64,000 nt of DNA, taken from Zygnema cylindricum (lineage: Eukaryota; Streptophyta; Zygnematophyceae; Zygnematales; Zygnemataceae). The stretch lies in contig JBBHKE010001433.1 in assembly GCA_037447655.1 (NCBI GenBank), forward strand, positions 62,001-126,000. Direction: 5' to 3'. A program made the position numbers and the translations under genes. Below the pieces are notes generated by a model, which saw only the letters and a program-made list of their open reading frames with translations, did not search any database and was not told the DNA's origin. Of the stretch, positions 30,922 to 42,180 are shown one piece after another (within the stretch, counting starts at the first letter, position 1; every line of letters starts with the position of its first letter).

Positions 30922-31652
30922 TGTTGAAAAAGGTAATTTATATCTTGTCTCTATTTTAGTTTAGTCTCTAACGAGAGAGAGAGAGAGAATGAAAGACACG
31001 CCATGGCTGCCACGTTGTTCTGAAAGGTGGTAGACTAAAGTAGAGGACATTTTTCACCAAAAAGCTGCCCATAGCCGGATTTGAACCTGGATCTGCCGAC
31101 TATCTGTAACGGGACGCCTTAACTATGAAGCCGTCAACACAACGATGAACTCATTAGATTTGAAGCGTACTTAAACTGTGACACAACAGCAAGTTCACAC
31201 CAAAGTGACTACAAGACGCATATGAAACAGTTCATGCACGAACGCGAATCTAAACCGTGTAAATTCAATTGATCTGACGGTCGTCGTTGTAGCCGCCACA
31301 TGGAATGAGCTTTTAGCGGCATTTGGAGAAAGTTTCACGCAATGCAACGTGGCGTCACACTATTTGGATACCATAGAAGATGGGAGGAGGAACCATAGCT
31401 CCCGATTTGACACGCATCACCTTGAAGGCCGTGTTGTACAATGGTCGTAGAATATGTACATCGGCCACTGTACCTTTTGTACTATATAGTGTTCCTATTG
31501 GACTACGGTTTAGTAATAGGTGACTGAGAGTAAGCAGACTAGGACATAGTAATATTTGAGGCGCCTCTCTTCAAGTGACCTTCTGTATAAATAGGCAGTC
31601 TTTGGCCAGCCATAACTAATTGCAAATTTGGTGTTTCTCTTTGCGTTAGACC
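30922..31652 (+). repeat. LTR K3, 3' part missing
   Basis: K2-type LTR starting TGTTGAAAAAGGTAATT and matching 13108-13860. It is broken at 31653 where the LTR of element F starts. The tRNA-like module is at 31064-31134. The continuation after F/G was not found. Confidence 0.78.
31064..31134 (-). other. tRNA-like module inside LTR K3
   Basis: Minus strand: ACGGCTTCATAGTTAAGGCG (A-box-like) and a T-arm-like CCAGGTTCAAATCCGG with B box GGTTCAAATCC, the best B-box match of the set. Confidence 0.6.
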
Positions 31653-32495
31653 TGTTGTTTTTAGAAAGCTTTAGCCCTCTCTATGCCTCAGCTGTGAGGG
31701 AGAGAAAGCTATTCAAGACTTAAGCTATTTTTGGTTGAGTTCGGTTAAGTGGTTACCAAAATTAGTGTGACAGTGAAGTTGGGAGTTCACGGTTCATTCA
31801 CACTTGGGACACGCGTTGTCACTTGAGAGAAATGCGTGAGTATGTCCTCTGTGGATGTACGGAAATTCGGCAGGACCACAAGACTTCGTGAAGTCAGTTC
31901 TATGGTGCCAAATCCTCTAATCGGACGGCTAACAGCCGCCGCCAACATATACTGACGAGGCGTGACTAGATCACTATCACTTTACGTTGTCTGAACTTCG
32001 ATGTAAATATTTGGTAGAACTAAATTTTGTCTGTAGTGAATTAGTTGTTTAGTGTTGAGAATGTGGTTTTTGACATACCTTCGGTACACAAGTATACTCA
32101 CAGTATTTGTTGTGTAAAAAATGTTATATGTACGGCTGGAATGCTTCCGTACAGCTTAGTATAGTTTCGGTGTATAGAAGTAGGACTTAGTGAATTTGAT
32201 TCTTTAGGAACAAATGATATGAAAACTTACACTCAGTTTCATGTAATTTCATTTCTGCATATCTCACAGATATGTAAGCGGAATTCATTGACATATTGTG
32301 TGTGTGTTCTTTTTTATGTTATATACACTGTGGTAAATTTTCAGGACCATTGGATCATTTTTCTGAAAGTTATAGTTTGTCAAAGTTGTTGTTCATCCAT
32401 CGGTATTTGTGGAAGCTTCCTCTCTTGATTTGTTCTACGATGACTACTGTTGCATCTTCTTCATCTTCAGTGCCAGCAGTTGTCTCAGAACAACA
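31653..32495 (+). repeat. 5' LTR of element F
   Basis: Starts TGTTGTTTTTAG and ends CTCAGAACAACA. It is about 100 bp longer than the E LTR, which has a deletion after the AAATATTTG near 49530. The hairpin GTACGG...CCGTAC is at 32130-32152. The Gag start ATG is at 32440. Confidence 0.87.
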
Positions 32496-33479
32496 GGTCA
32501 CGGGCCCACCTTCACGAGTTCCGGTCTTTCATGGACGCGAATATCTGTATTGGGCATATTTGGTTAAGTCTTACTTCAAGCAAGTGAAACTTATTGATGT
32601 GTTAAATGGATCACTGGCAGAATCTGATGCCAGCTTTGATCAGAAAAATGACCAAGCTTTGCATTTAGTAAAGCTTATGATATCAAAAGAATTGCATATG
32701 ACATATATTAATGTTACAAAGGCATCAGAATTGTGGGATGCATTGAAATCTTCTTATGTTAAAGCTAGTGACCAGCATGAGATTATAACAGCTGGTCAGA
32801 TCTATGAGTATAAGTACACAAGTGGTAGCATGGTGGAATACACTAATCGGTTTCGAATGTTACTGTCAGAAAATGCATGTTCTGGGGGGACTTTCTCCCC
32901 TTATCATCAGGCCATGATTCTCCTAAAGGGGCTTCCTAATGAATATAAAGGAGCCTCAGATGAAATGAAAAAATTGTCTAAACCTCTTTGGAATTTGCAA
33001 ACAGCTATAAGGTTTATCTTGGCAGAAGAGGCTACTTAGATTGTTTTAGGATTTGGAAAACCAGCTGTAGCATTTACCGCTCAGTTTCAGAGGGAAAGTA
33101 GATATCAAGGGAATCAGTTTAATCCTCAGTTTGAGAAATGTGTTTATTGCTTTATTGATGGTCACTCATTCAGAGCTTGTCTTTGTATATAAAAGCTCTT
33201 GAAACAGGTACCTTTCGAAAAGGATGGAGACACCGCGGACCTCCCATTTCCCAAAAACCTCCGAATAAAACTGTTGCATTTTCAGCGGAGGATACGGAAT
33301 TGAAGAAGAAAACAACCGAGGAAAAGACACTTGATGTGCTCAGTTTTCCAAAAACTGATGACAAAGAGTTCTTCCCTCTTGCCAAACTCGACATGATGGA
33401 AGGAGAAAAGGACCTCGGATGGATAATGGATTCTGGCAGCTCTTCACACATGTGCTGGAACAAGTCTTGGTTTAAGTAG
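32440..33479 (+). pseudogene. F gag and start of protease, broken
   Basis: ATG 32440 inside the LTR. The open frame runs to TAG 33037-33039 and covers the S-rich start, Q-V-T-G from the PBS, FHGREYLYWAYLVKSYF and the Gag core. The zinc knuckle CVYCFIDGHSFRAC follows, then a 1-base deletion near 33182. The frame 33177-33479 holds the protease site D-S-G (GWIMDSGSSSHMC) and ends in TAG at 33477. Confidence 0.83.
32496..32510 (+). promoter_or_regulatory. PBS of element F
   Basis: GGTCACGGGCCCACC. It differs from the common site at two positions, and E and G share both changes. Confidence 0.65.
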
Positions 33480-35060
33480 ATGTCTTTTATTCCTTTACGT
33501 CAGATCTTTTATGCTTATGGCTATGTCGTTGAATCAAATGCCAAAGGAAACATAGATCTAGATTGTGTGATAGATGGAAAGGTTGTTAAGACAACTTTGT
33601 ATGATATGTTGTATGTTCCAAAGTTCAAGAAAAATATGTTTTCTACGTTTGTAGCAGAAAGCAAAGGCTTTGAGGTTCTCCAGAAAAATGGCAAGAAAAT
33701 AGTGAGCAAGAATGGAAGAGTAGCTCTAGTAAGAACTAGAGGCCCAAACTTTTTGTACCGCATGGACTTGGCTAATAAAATTGATTTTGCGTATTCCAAT
33801 GTCCTATGTGATAATGTTTTGTGGCATAAAAGACTTGGTCATGTGCATCATGAGAGACTTACTAAGATGATAAAGCATGACATGATAGAGGGAGTCAAGC
33901 TTGGTCAACAAGATTCTCATGTGTGTGATGGTTGTGCTCTCGGAAAGCTTCACAAGCTTCCCATATCACAAGTTTTTGATCACCGAGCCACAGATGTTCT
34001 TAGAATTATTCACTCTGATGTTTTCGGCCCTTCTAAAGTTCCCTCTCTCGTTGACAGCCGCTTCTTTGTCACCTTTACAGACGATTACTCCCGTTATAGT
34101 CGCATATACTTCATGAAGGAGAAGAGAGAAGTCTTCACTCACTTTAAGCACTACAAAATTTGGGCGGAGAAACTTCACGGCAAATCTATTCTTGCTTTGC
34201 GGACGGATAATGGTGGAGAGTATGTATCTCATGCCATTGCTGATTTTTGAAAGAAAATGGCATCTTTCGTGAATTTATTGCTCCGTACACACCGAAATAA
34301 AATGGTGTTGCCGAGTTACTTAATCAGACTTTGACTGAATGTGTTTGATCTATGATGGCCGATAAAGGTGTGGATCCAAAGTTTTGGGGGGAAGCTTTTT
34401 ATTGTGCTTCCTACATCAGAAATAGAGTGGAAACCAGGGCTGTTAGGGGTAAGACACCTTATGAAGTTTGGACAGGCAAAAAGCCAAATGTTAGTCATTT
34501 TAGAATTTTGGGAAGCAAATGTTTTATCTTGGATAATCTTCCTAATTGGAAGCTTAGTCCAAAATCTGTACCTGGTGTCTTTCTAGGCTATGATGATGAA
34601 TCTGCAAGTTATATAGTGTATAATCCTCAGAGAGGATGCCTTCAAACAGCGAGGAATATTCAGGTTAAAGAAGAAAGTCAATCTGTTGAAGTTTTTAGCA
34701 TGGATGAAGCTGAAAGGAATGAGAAAATACAAAAGTATATCATTCTTGAGCAGGTACCTTTAACTCCATCCTCTTCTACTTCTTCTACCTCTCTCCCAAA
34801 TGCCTCTGGGCCGTCTAATTCTCCTTCAGGAGCTGCTCCTTCTGTCGATGCTCCTCCAAATACACGCCTTGTGCGGCAATCTAGGGAACCAATATTTCCC
34901 GCGTCACATTTTCCAGGGGGAAGAAGGCAAAGAAGCCGCCTTCGAGGCAACACAGTTGAGAGTGTTTTTTCTGCAAGCACAAGGGAGACGCTTACTATTC
35001 ATCAAGCCTTTTTTTTCCTGAAAAAGATCATTGGATCTCGGCTGCAAATGAAGAGATAAA
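33480..35060 (+). pseudogene. F protease body and integrase, broken
   Basis: Frame 33480-34249: protease body, WHKRLGHVH ... CDGCALGK zinc site, HSDVFGPSK, TFTDDYSRYSR and ALRTDNGGEYVSH. A T-run shortened by one base (near 34243) ends it in TGA. Frame 34352-35059 holds the rest of integrase (FWGEAFYCASYIRNRVE, YDDESASYIVY) and the S/P-rich linker with FPGGRRQRSRL. The region with the catalytic Glu (34290-34330) has stops. Confidence 0.83.
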
Positions 35061-36560
35061 GTCAATTATGGAAGCCCAAACTTGGGAACTTGTGGAGCTC
35101 CCACCGAACTGGAAAGCTATCGGTTATAAGTGGGTCTTCAAATTAAAATTGAATCCTGATAAAACAATTGAGAGATATAAAGCTAGACTAGTTGCTAAGG
35201 GATTTAGCCAAAAGCAGGGAATTGACTATGAAGAGACCTTCTCTCCTGTGGTTCGCTTTCCTACTGTTAGAGTTTTACTATCTCTTGCTGCAATAGAGGA
35301 TATAGAATTCCATCAGATGGATGTTAAGACGGCTTTCTTGCATGGTGATTTGGAGGAAGTAATTTATATGAAGCAGCCAGAGATGTATGCAGAAAAAGGG
35401 AAAGAAAATCTGGTCTGTAAACTGTTGAAGTCCCTGTATGGTTTGAAACAGGCTCCAAGACAATGGAACCTGAATTAGATGAGTTTTTAACCAATCTTGG
35501 CTTTACCAGGATGAGTTCGGATCTTTCAATCTATGAAATACAAGGTGATGATGGAGTGATTTATGTGGCAGTTTATGTAGATGATTTGCTACTGATTAGT
35601 AAATCCATTAATGAGATTAATAAAATAAAATCACCTTTGAATTCCCGGTTTGAAATGAAAGACTTTGGTGAGGCTAACTATATTCTAGGAATTCAAGTAG
35701 AAAGAGAGAGGAAACAAAAACTTATTTATTTAACTCAAAAGGAAGCAATCAAGAACATGTTAGAAAAGTTTGGCATGTTAGAAGCAAAGGGGAGTGCCAC
35801 TCCTATGGAATTCAAGAAAAAATTGGAGGGCACGGAAACGGATGGTGGTGTTTTGGTTGATGATTTCTTAGATTCAAGGGAGGCAGATTCTATGTCCTCC
35901 ATTCCTTACAAGCAGATTGTCGGAAGCCTCATTTATTTCATACACTGTTGTCGTCCCGACATCGAAGCAGCGGTTGGAGCCTTGAGCCGAAGCCTTCAAA
36001 ATCCAATGAAGTTGGACTACGAGGCAGCAGAGAGAGTTTTTCGTTATCTTGCAGGAACTCAAAATCCTAGACTCTCTCTCGGTGGAAGGGAAGTCAAAAT
36101 TCATAAATGGAGCGATGCGAGCTACAGAGATATGCCCAGCCGACGCTCCACCACCGGATACATTTTGAAGATCGGAAGTGGAACTTGCTGCTGGAGCAAC
36201 AAACTTCAGAAGGTAACAGCTCAATCTACCATGGAGGCTAAGTACATGGCTTCCAGCTCGGCAGTTAAGGAGTTACTTTGGGTAAAGTCTCTTCTCCAAG
36301 AGCTTATCTTTATGCAATTTGGACCACAAATAGTGTGGTGTGTCAATCAGGCAGCAATTGCTGTTGCATCTAATCCCAATCATCACTTTAAGAGTAAGCA
36401 CATTGATATCAAGCTACATTTTGTAAGAGAAAATGTGATGGGAAAAGTCCTTAAGTTGAGTTATTTACCGGATGAGCAAAAGTGGCTGATATGATGGCAA
36501 AATTCTTACCTGCTCCCAAATTGAAGTTATGAAAAGAGGCATGTGGACAAAGTGATTAGC
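35061..36560 (+). pseudogene. F reverse transcriptase and RNase H, broken
   Basis: 35068-35478: [54 protein letters not shown] and [13 protein letters not shown] frameshift follows at about 35475. 35463-36494 (343 codons) holds YVDDLL and RNase H with SDASYRDMP, TMEAKY (Glu to Lys at the catalytic position), CVNQAA (Asp to Asn-region change) and an early stop before ADMM. Two catalytic RNase H residues are changed. Confidence 0.83.
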
Positions 36561-36582
36561 AGAGTCTAAAGCTTTAGGGGAG

Positions 36583-37425
36583 TATTGTTTTTAGAAAACT
36601 TTAGTCCTCTCTATGCCTCAGCTGTGAGGGAGAGAGAGCTATTCAGGACTTAAGCTATTTTTGGTTGAGTTCGGTTCAGTGGTTACCAAAATTAGTGTGA
36701 CAGTGAAGTTGGGAGTTCACGGTTCATTTACAATTGGGACACGCGTCGTCACTTGTGAGAAATGCGTGAGTATGTCCTCCGTGGACGTACGGAAATTCAG
36801 CAGAACCACGGGACTTCGTGAAGTCAGTTCTACGGTGCAAAATCCTCTAATCGGACGGTTGACAGCCGCCGCCAACAAATACTATCGAGACGTGACTAGA
36901 TCACTATCACTTTACGTTGTCTAAACTTCAGTGTAAATATTTGGTAGAATAGAATTTTGTTTGTAGTGAATTAGTTGTTTAGTGTTGAGAATGTGGTTTA
37001 TGACATACCTTCAGCACACAGGTATACTCACAGTATTTGTTGTGTTAGAATGTTTTATGTACGGCTGGAATGCCTTTGTACAGATTAGTGTAGTTTCGGT
37101 GTATAGAAGTACGAATTAGTGAATTTGATTCATTAGGAACAAATGATATGAAAATTGAACACTTAGTTTTATGTAATTTCATCTCAACATATCTCACAAA
37201 TCTTTTAAAGGAATTCATTGAAATTTTATTTGTGTGTTCCTTTGTATGTTATCTACAATGTATTTTTTTTTCAAGATCATTGGATCATTTATGTCAAAGT
37301 TATAGTCTGTCAAAGTTGTTGTTTAGCCATTGGTATTTGTGGAAGCTTCCTCTTTTGATTTGTTCTACAATGACTACTACTGCATCTTTTTTATCTTCAG
37401 TACCAGCAGTTGTCTCAGAACAACA
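36583..37425 (+). repeat. LTR shared by elements F (3') and G (5')
   Basis: 843 bp. Starts TATTGTTTTTAG after PPT AAAGCTTTAGGGGAG and ends CTCAGAACAACA against a PBS (37426-37440). It functions as F's 3' LTR and as the only LTR of G. Confidence 0.85.
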
Positions 37426-38198
37426 GGTCACGGGCCCGCCTTCACGAATTCCGGTCTTTGATGGACGGGAATATCTGTATTGGGCAGATTTGGTTAAGTC
37501 TTACTTCAAGCACGTGAAACTTATTGATGTGTTAAATGGATCATTGACAGATCTGATGCCAGTTTTGATCAGAAAAATAACCAGGCTTTGCATTTAGTAA
37601 AGCTTATGATATCAAAAGAATTGCATATGACATATATTAATGTTACAAAGGCATCAGAATTGTGGGATGCATTGAAATCTTCTTATGTTAAAGCTACTGA
37701 TCAGCATGAGATTATAACTGCTGGTCAGATCTATGAGTATAACTACACAAGTGGTAGCATGGTGGAATACACTTATCAGTTTCGAATGGTACTTTCAGAA
37801 AATACATGTTCTGGGTGGACTTTCTCCCCTTATCATCAGGCCATGATTCTCCTAAAGGGGCTAACTAATGAATATAAAGGAGCCTCAGATGAAATGAAAA
37901 AATTGTCTAAATCTCTTTGGAATTTGCAAACAGCTATAGAGTTTATCTTGGCAAAAGATGCTTCTCAGAAAGTTTTAGGATTTGGAAAACCAGCTATAGC
38001 ATTTACAACTCAGTTTCAGAGGGAAAGTAGATATCAAGGGAATCAGTTTAATCCTTAGTTTGAGAGATTTGTTTATTGCTATACTGATGGTCACTCCTTC
38101 AAAGCTTGTCCTTTGTATATAAAAGCTCTTGAAACAGGTACCTTTCGGAAAGGATGGAGACACCACGGACCTCCCATTTCCCAAAAACCTCCGAATAG
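37370..38198 (+). pseudogene. G gag, F-family
   Basis: ATG 37370 (inside the LTR) gives the F/E-type Gag start and Q-V-T-G. A frameshift occurs near 37548 (LTDLMPVLI). The frame 37588-38058 carries the Gag core to a TAG in NPQFE. The zinc knuckle has Cys changed to Phe in its first position (RFVYCYTDGHSFKAC). At about 38198 the sequence changes abruptly from F-family gag to an H-type integrase. Confidence 0.8.
37426..37440 (+). promoter_or_regulatory. PBS of element G
   Basis: GGTCACGGGCCCGCC, identical to the PBS of E. Confidence 0.65.
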
Positions 38199-40739
38199 GT
38201 ATATGCTGACCATCACCGATGACTAGTGTAGATGTACTATGGTATACTTCATAAATAATAAGTGAGAAGAGTTGTGGTACATTACGGAATATAAAGTTTG
38301 GAGTGAGAATCTTCATGAGACCTCCATAAAAGAAGTAAAAAGTGATAATGGGGGGGACTACATCTCAAATGAGTTTTAACAGATTTTAAGAAACGAAGGA
38401 TTTCATCATCATAAAACTGCTCCCGATAATCCAAAGCAAAATGAAGTAGCCAAAAGACTAAATAGAACACTTGGTGATATGTCAAGGAGTATGCTCACTG
38501 ATAAGAGGATAGGCTTGCCGTTTTTGGGGGAAGTTGTGAATTATGCAAACTTCATCAAAAATAGGATTCTAACTTTAGCTAATAAGAATGAAGCTCCATA
38601 TGAGAGGTGGACCGGCAGAAAAACCAGATTTGACTAGTTTGAGAGTGTTTGGAAGTCATTCAATAATGACAAAACAAAGTGGAATTTAGAAGGACAAATG
38701 AAAGCCTGGATACTTGGTCGGATATGATAAAGATAGCAAAGGATAAGAAGTGTATGATCTAAAGAAAAAGTATATAATCTTAGCCAAACAGATTGTAGTT
38801 ATGGATGAATTAAAATCCATAGATCCATTTGAATACACCAAAGAAGTTATAATTAGGATACTCGCAGATCTGGATTATAACCTTGACCTTGAACTAATTA
38901 AAGAAGCACAGAAGGAAAAAACGGAATTTGTAGGAAATTCAGATGACAAGAAGGTGGAGGAGATGCATAAGGCTCCACTTCAAACTGATACTGAAGAAGA
39001 ACTATAGTCGGCGGATAAGGGAGATGAAGTTGTACCCAAACGGAATCCAAGGATGCCCTGAATACAGACATCAGAATTTGAGGGAGGACGGAGAAGCAGC
39101 AAACAGATTCAAGAGAGAATAGCCAACAGTAAGTTAACCAAGCTGTCCCATTCGTAAGAACCTAAAATATATTTGGAAGCCATAAATAGCTTGGAAGGGG
39201 ATAGATGGAAAACAACTATTAATGAGGAAATGAGTTATGTAATGGAGGCAAACACATGGAAGTTAGTAGATTGTCCTCCGGATAGAAAACTAATCGGTTG
39301 TAAATGGGTTTTTAAACTAAAATTGAACCTAGATAATTATATAGAAAGGTACAAGGCTAGGTTGGTATCAAAGGGATACACTCAAAATAACGGAATTGAT
39401 TATGAGGAGACCTTTGCACTGGTAGTCCGGTTTCCCTCACTTATAATCCTTCTAAGTCTAGTTGTAGCAGAAGGCATGGAAATACATCTAATAGACATAA
39501 AAATACTTTTCTAAATTGGGAACTAGAAAAAAATTTCATGAAACAACTGAAGGGATTTGTAGAGGAGGGAGAAGAAACCAAGGTGTGCAGGTTGATTAAA
39601 TCACTATACAGGCTGAAACAAGCCCCTCGACAATGGAACATAAAATTAGATGAGTTCCTTACCGGTCAAGGTTACATACGAATCAGCTCAGATCACTCCA
39701 TTTATCTCTTTGAAGATGAAAATGGTACAATTTTCATTGCAGTGTAAATCGATGATTTGCTAGTTTTGAGTAAATCTATTGAGAAAATAAATCAACTAAA
39801 AAGAAGTAAGAGTAGTCGATTTGATATGAAAGACTTAGGAGAAGCTAATTACATTTTGGGAATACAAATGGAAAAGGATAGAGATAGGAAAATAATCAGA
39901 CCAACTCAGAAAGAAGCAATTGGTAATATGCTTCAGAAATTTCAGATGGACCAAGCCAATAGTTGCTCTAATTCTATGGAACTTAAAAGGGTTAGTGAGG
40001 GGAATGCTAAAGAGGAGTAATAGTCCTAGATGATGAGATTACTCTAAAAGAGCAAAAATTTATGCAGAATATTCCCTATCGACAAATTGTAGGAAGCTTG
40101 ATCTACTTTATGAACTATACAAATCCATACATAGCGGCAGCTGTAAAAGTTCTTAGTAGAAGTCTGAATAATCCGAGAAAGAAAGATTGGGAGGTAGCCA
40201 AGAGGGTAATGAGATATCTTGTGGGAACAAGGGAATTACAGTTCAATCTGGGAGGGGAGAATACTAATATCACCATTTGGAGTGATGCTAGTTATGGAGA
40301 TGTGCCAATTAGAAGGTCAACTTCTGGATATGTTTTGCAAATTGGGCTGGGTGCATGCTGCTGGAGTAGCAAACAACTGAAAGTTGTTGCTCAGTCTACA
40401 ATGGAGGCTGAGTATATGGCATCATCCGCAGCTGTGAAAGAATTAATGTGGGTGAAATCTTTGCTGCAAGAATTGGGATTTATAAAAAATGGAGTGCAAA
40501 ACATTTTCTATGATAACCAGGCAGCAATTGCAATTTCTAAGAATCGCAAGCATCATTTTAAAGCCAAGCATATGGACATAAGGCTTAGCTTTGTGAGAGA
40601 AAAAGTTGAAAACAAAATCATCAAACTTGTGTACAAGCCGGATGGGGAAATGCTAGCCGATATGATGATCAAAGTGGTTCCTTCACCAAAATTAATTTAT
40701 TGCACAAATGGTTGTGGATTGAGAGAAAGAAAGAGCTAA
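38199..40739 (+). pseudogene. H-type pol joined to G gag
   Basis: Enters in the middle of integrase (YMLTITDD) with VKSDNGGDYISN and a worn KQNEVAKRLNRT (catalytic Glu is Lys). The linker (38750-39007), RT (39173-39514, 39538-39747, 39757-40020; [23 protein letters not shown], a stop in the YVDD motif at 39746, IDDLLVLSKS) and RNase H (40062-40739) follow. The last is open for 225 codons with SDASYGDVP, TMEAEYMASS, YDNQAA and LADMMIK. The frames are broken in between. No PPT or LTR follows, so the 3' end is lost. Confidence 0.8.
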
Positions 40740-40948
40740 AAATTAAGTAGAATTTCATAGGGGTATCGAGCAACAGATGCCATTTCACAAAAGCGAAGTC
40801 CGTGAAGGTGACTTTTTCTCTCTTCTTCTCCCACTACCGCGTCTATCTCACAATTTTAGAGATGTGAAACGAGAATAATGGTATCAAGTGAAAGATCTCT
40901 AAAAAATATTACTTTTCACTCTCTAAGGGTGTTTGGTGAAAACAAGTA
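40740..40948. other. no gene seen
   Basis: Transition between the end of the H-type pol and MITE P1. Nothing recognised. Confidence 0.45.
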
Positions 40949-41116
40949 CACTGCAAATCGAAGTTAGAGTTATGAACTCTAATTCCATCGCCCCAAATTT
41001 TGACTCTATCACCATAAATATAGTACATTATTATAAATTATTCTTTACGTTATTTAAGGTACTTTTTGAATAAGCGTTAATAACTTTAATACAGTGCCTT
41101 TTTAAACAGTGTGGTG
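40949..41116. mobile_element. candidate MITE P1, left part
   Basis: With 45135-45473 this forms a ~507-bp sequence without coding capacity. Its ends are imperfect inverted repeats: CACTGCAAATCG at 40949 and the reverse complement CATCGCAAATCG at 45473. TA lies on both outer sides (40947-40948, 45474-45475), as in Tc1/mariner/pogo-class insertions. A related copy, P2, lies at 56777-57276. Element L is inserted at 41116/45135. Confidence 0.6.
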
Positions 41117-42180
41117 TGTTGGTTTTTGGAAACCTTTAGTCCTCTCTATATCACATTGCTATGCTGCCATGCTGCGTTGGTCACACCGCAGACATAGCAG
41201 CATATATGAAAAAGATATTGTGCTGCCATGCTGCGCTGGTCACATAGCAGCCATAGCAGCTTGCGTACTAAGTACTAAGAGTATTGAACATACGGAATTG
41301 GACTTCAAGTGACGCGAAAAAACATAGACGAAAGTGTTGAATGTGTTGGAGAAATGGACGGCGGATCGCGAAGCGATACGATGATTAACATTCGAAATGA
41401 TTTAAATTGTACGTCGGCCGTACGAAACATAATGCAACGGTCAACATGTGATGAATTGGACGCCACCGGAGCTACGGACGGCAGCGCCGTCAGTTTCGTG
41501 AGGGACGCGAAATCGCGTCCATCGCATGATATTTATTTTGGACGGTCCTGATTCGTTTGACGGAATTCGTACGACGTGTAAATATTTAACAATGTTTTGT
41601 CCTGTGTATTTAATTATTAGTGTAGATCTCAGGTACACTCACATTAATAGAGGTAGTTGATTGATTACGTACGGCTGGTATGCCTCCGTACAGTTAGTAG
41701 TAAGCTGTAGTGTATATTTGTAGGACTTAGTCATTTCTAGACTTAGGGAACTTTTTGGACAGAAACTGTTTTCTGCTCCTTTTTGGGAATTTCATCTGAG
41801 AATTTCTCTCAGTTTTTTTGGCAGAATTATCCGAAATTTTGCATGTGTGTTCCTCCTTGTGTGAGAAATATTGTGGCAAATTTGCAAACCTATTGTGTGT
41901 CTAATTTGCTTGGGGCTTCATTGTGAGGTTGGTCATATTTATCAAAGTTCTGGCAGTCTGGTTTTCTGCAACTTTGATTGAGTGTTCTGATTATTCAGTT
42001 TGGTATTATTATATGAAATTTGGTGGGAATACTTAGTGGACTAGGAACTATCTAGTTGAGTAGTTTCAGCTTGGTTTGGTTATTCTGTAAAATTCTGAGT
42101 GGAATCAAAGGAGGCTGTTTTGGGGTAGTCTGTGGTGCTTCCAAGGGTACATTCATGGCTGAAAAGGGCTATGAACAACA
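41117..42180 (+). repeat. 5' LTR of element L
   Basis: Starts TGTTGGTTTTTGG and ends ATGAACAACA. The hairpin GTACGG...CCGTAC is at 41669-41691. The Gag start ATG at 42155 lies 26 bp before the LTR end. It contains GCTGCCATGCTGCG-type words like those in the C LTR. Confidence 0.87.

Larger units (their letters stand above)
31653..37425 (+). mobile_element. copia-type LTR retrotransposon F, full length, decayed
   Basis: Same family as E. LTRs of 843 bp each at 31653-32495 and 36583-37425. PBS 32496-32510. The polyprotein region runs 32440-36560 in many broken frames, with PPT at 36571-36582. The 3' LTR starts TATTG (G to A). No target-site duplication: the right-hand LTR runs on into a second gag (G), so F and G share it. 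It lies in LTR K3 (left flank AGACC). Confidence 0.88.

Noticed and set aside
31064-31134. A functional tRNA gene
   Set aside because: A- and B-box-like parts are present but I could not build a full acceptor stem; copies differ in the anticodon area, so it is listed only as tRNA-like.
31648-37430. Target-site duplication for element F alone (AGACC against GGTCA)
   Set aside because: The 5-mers do not match; the right LTR continues into G, so no duplication is expected there.
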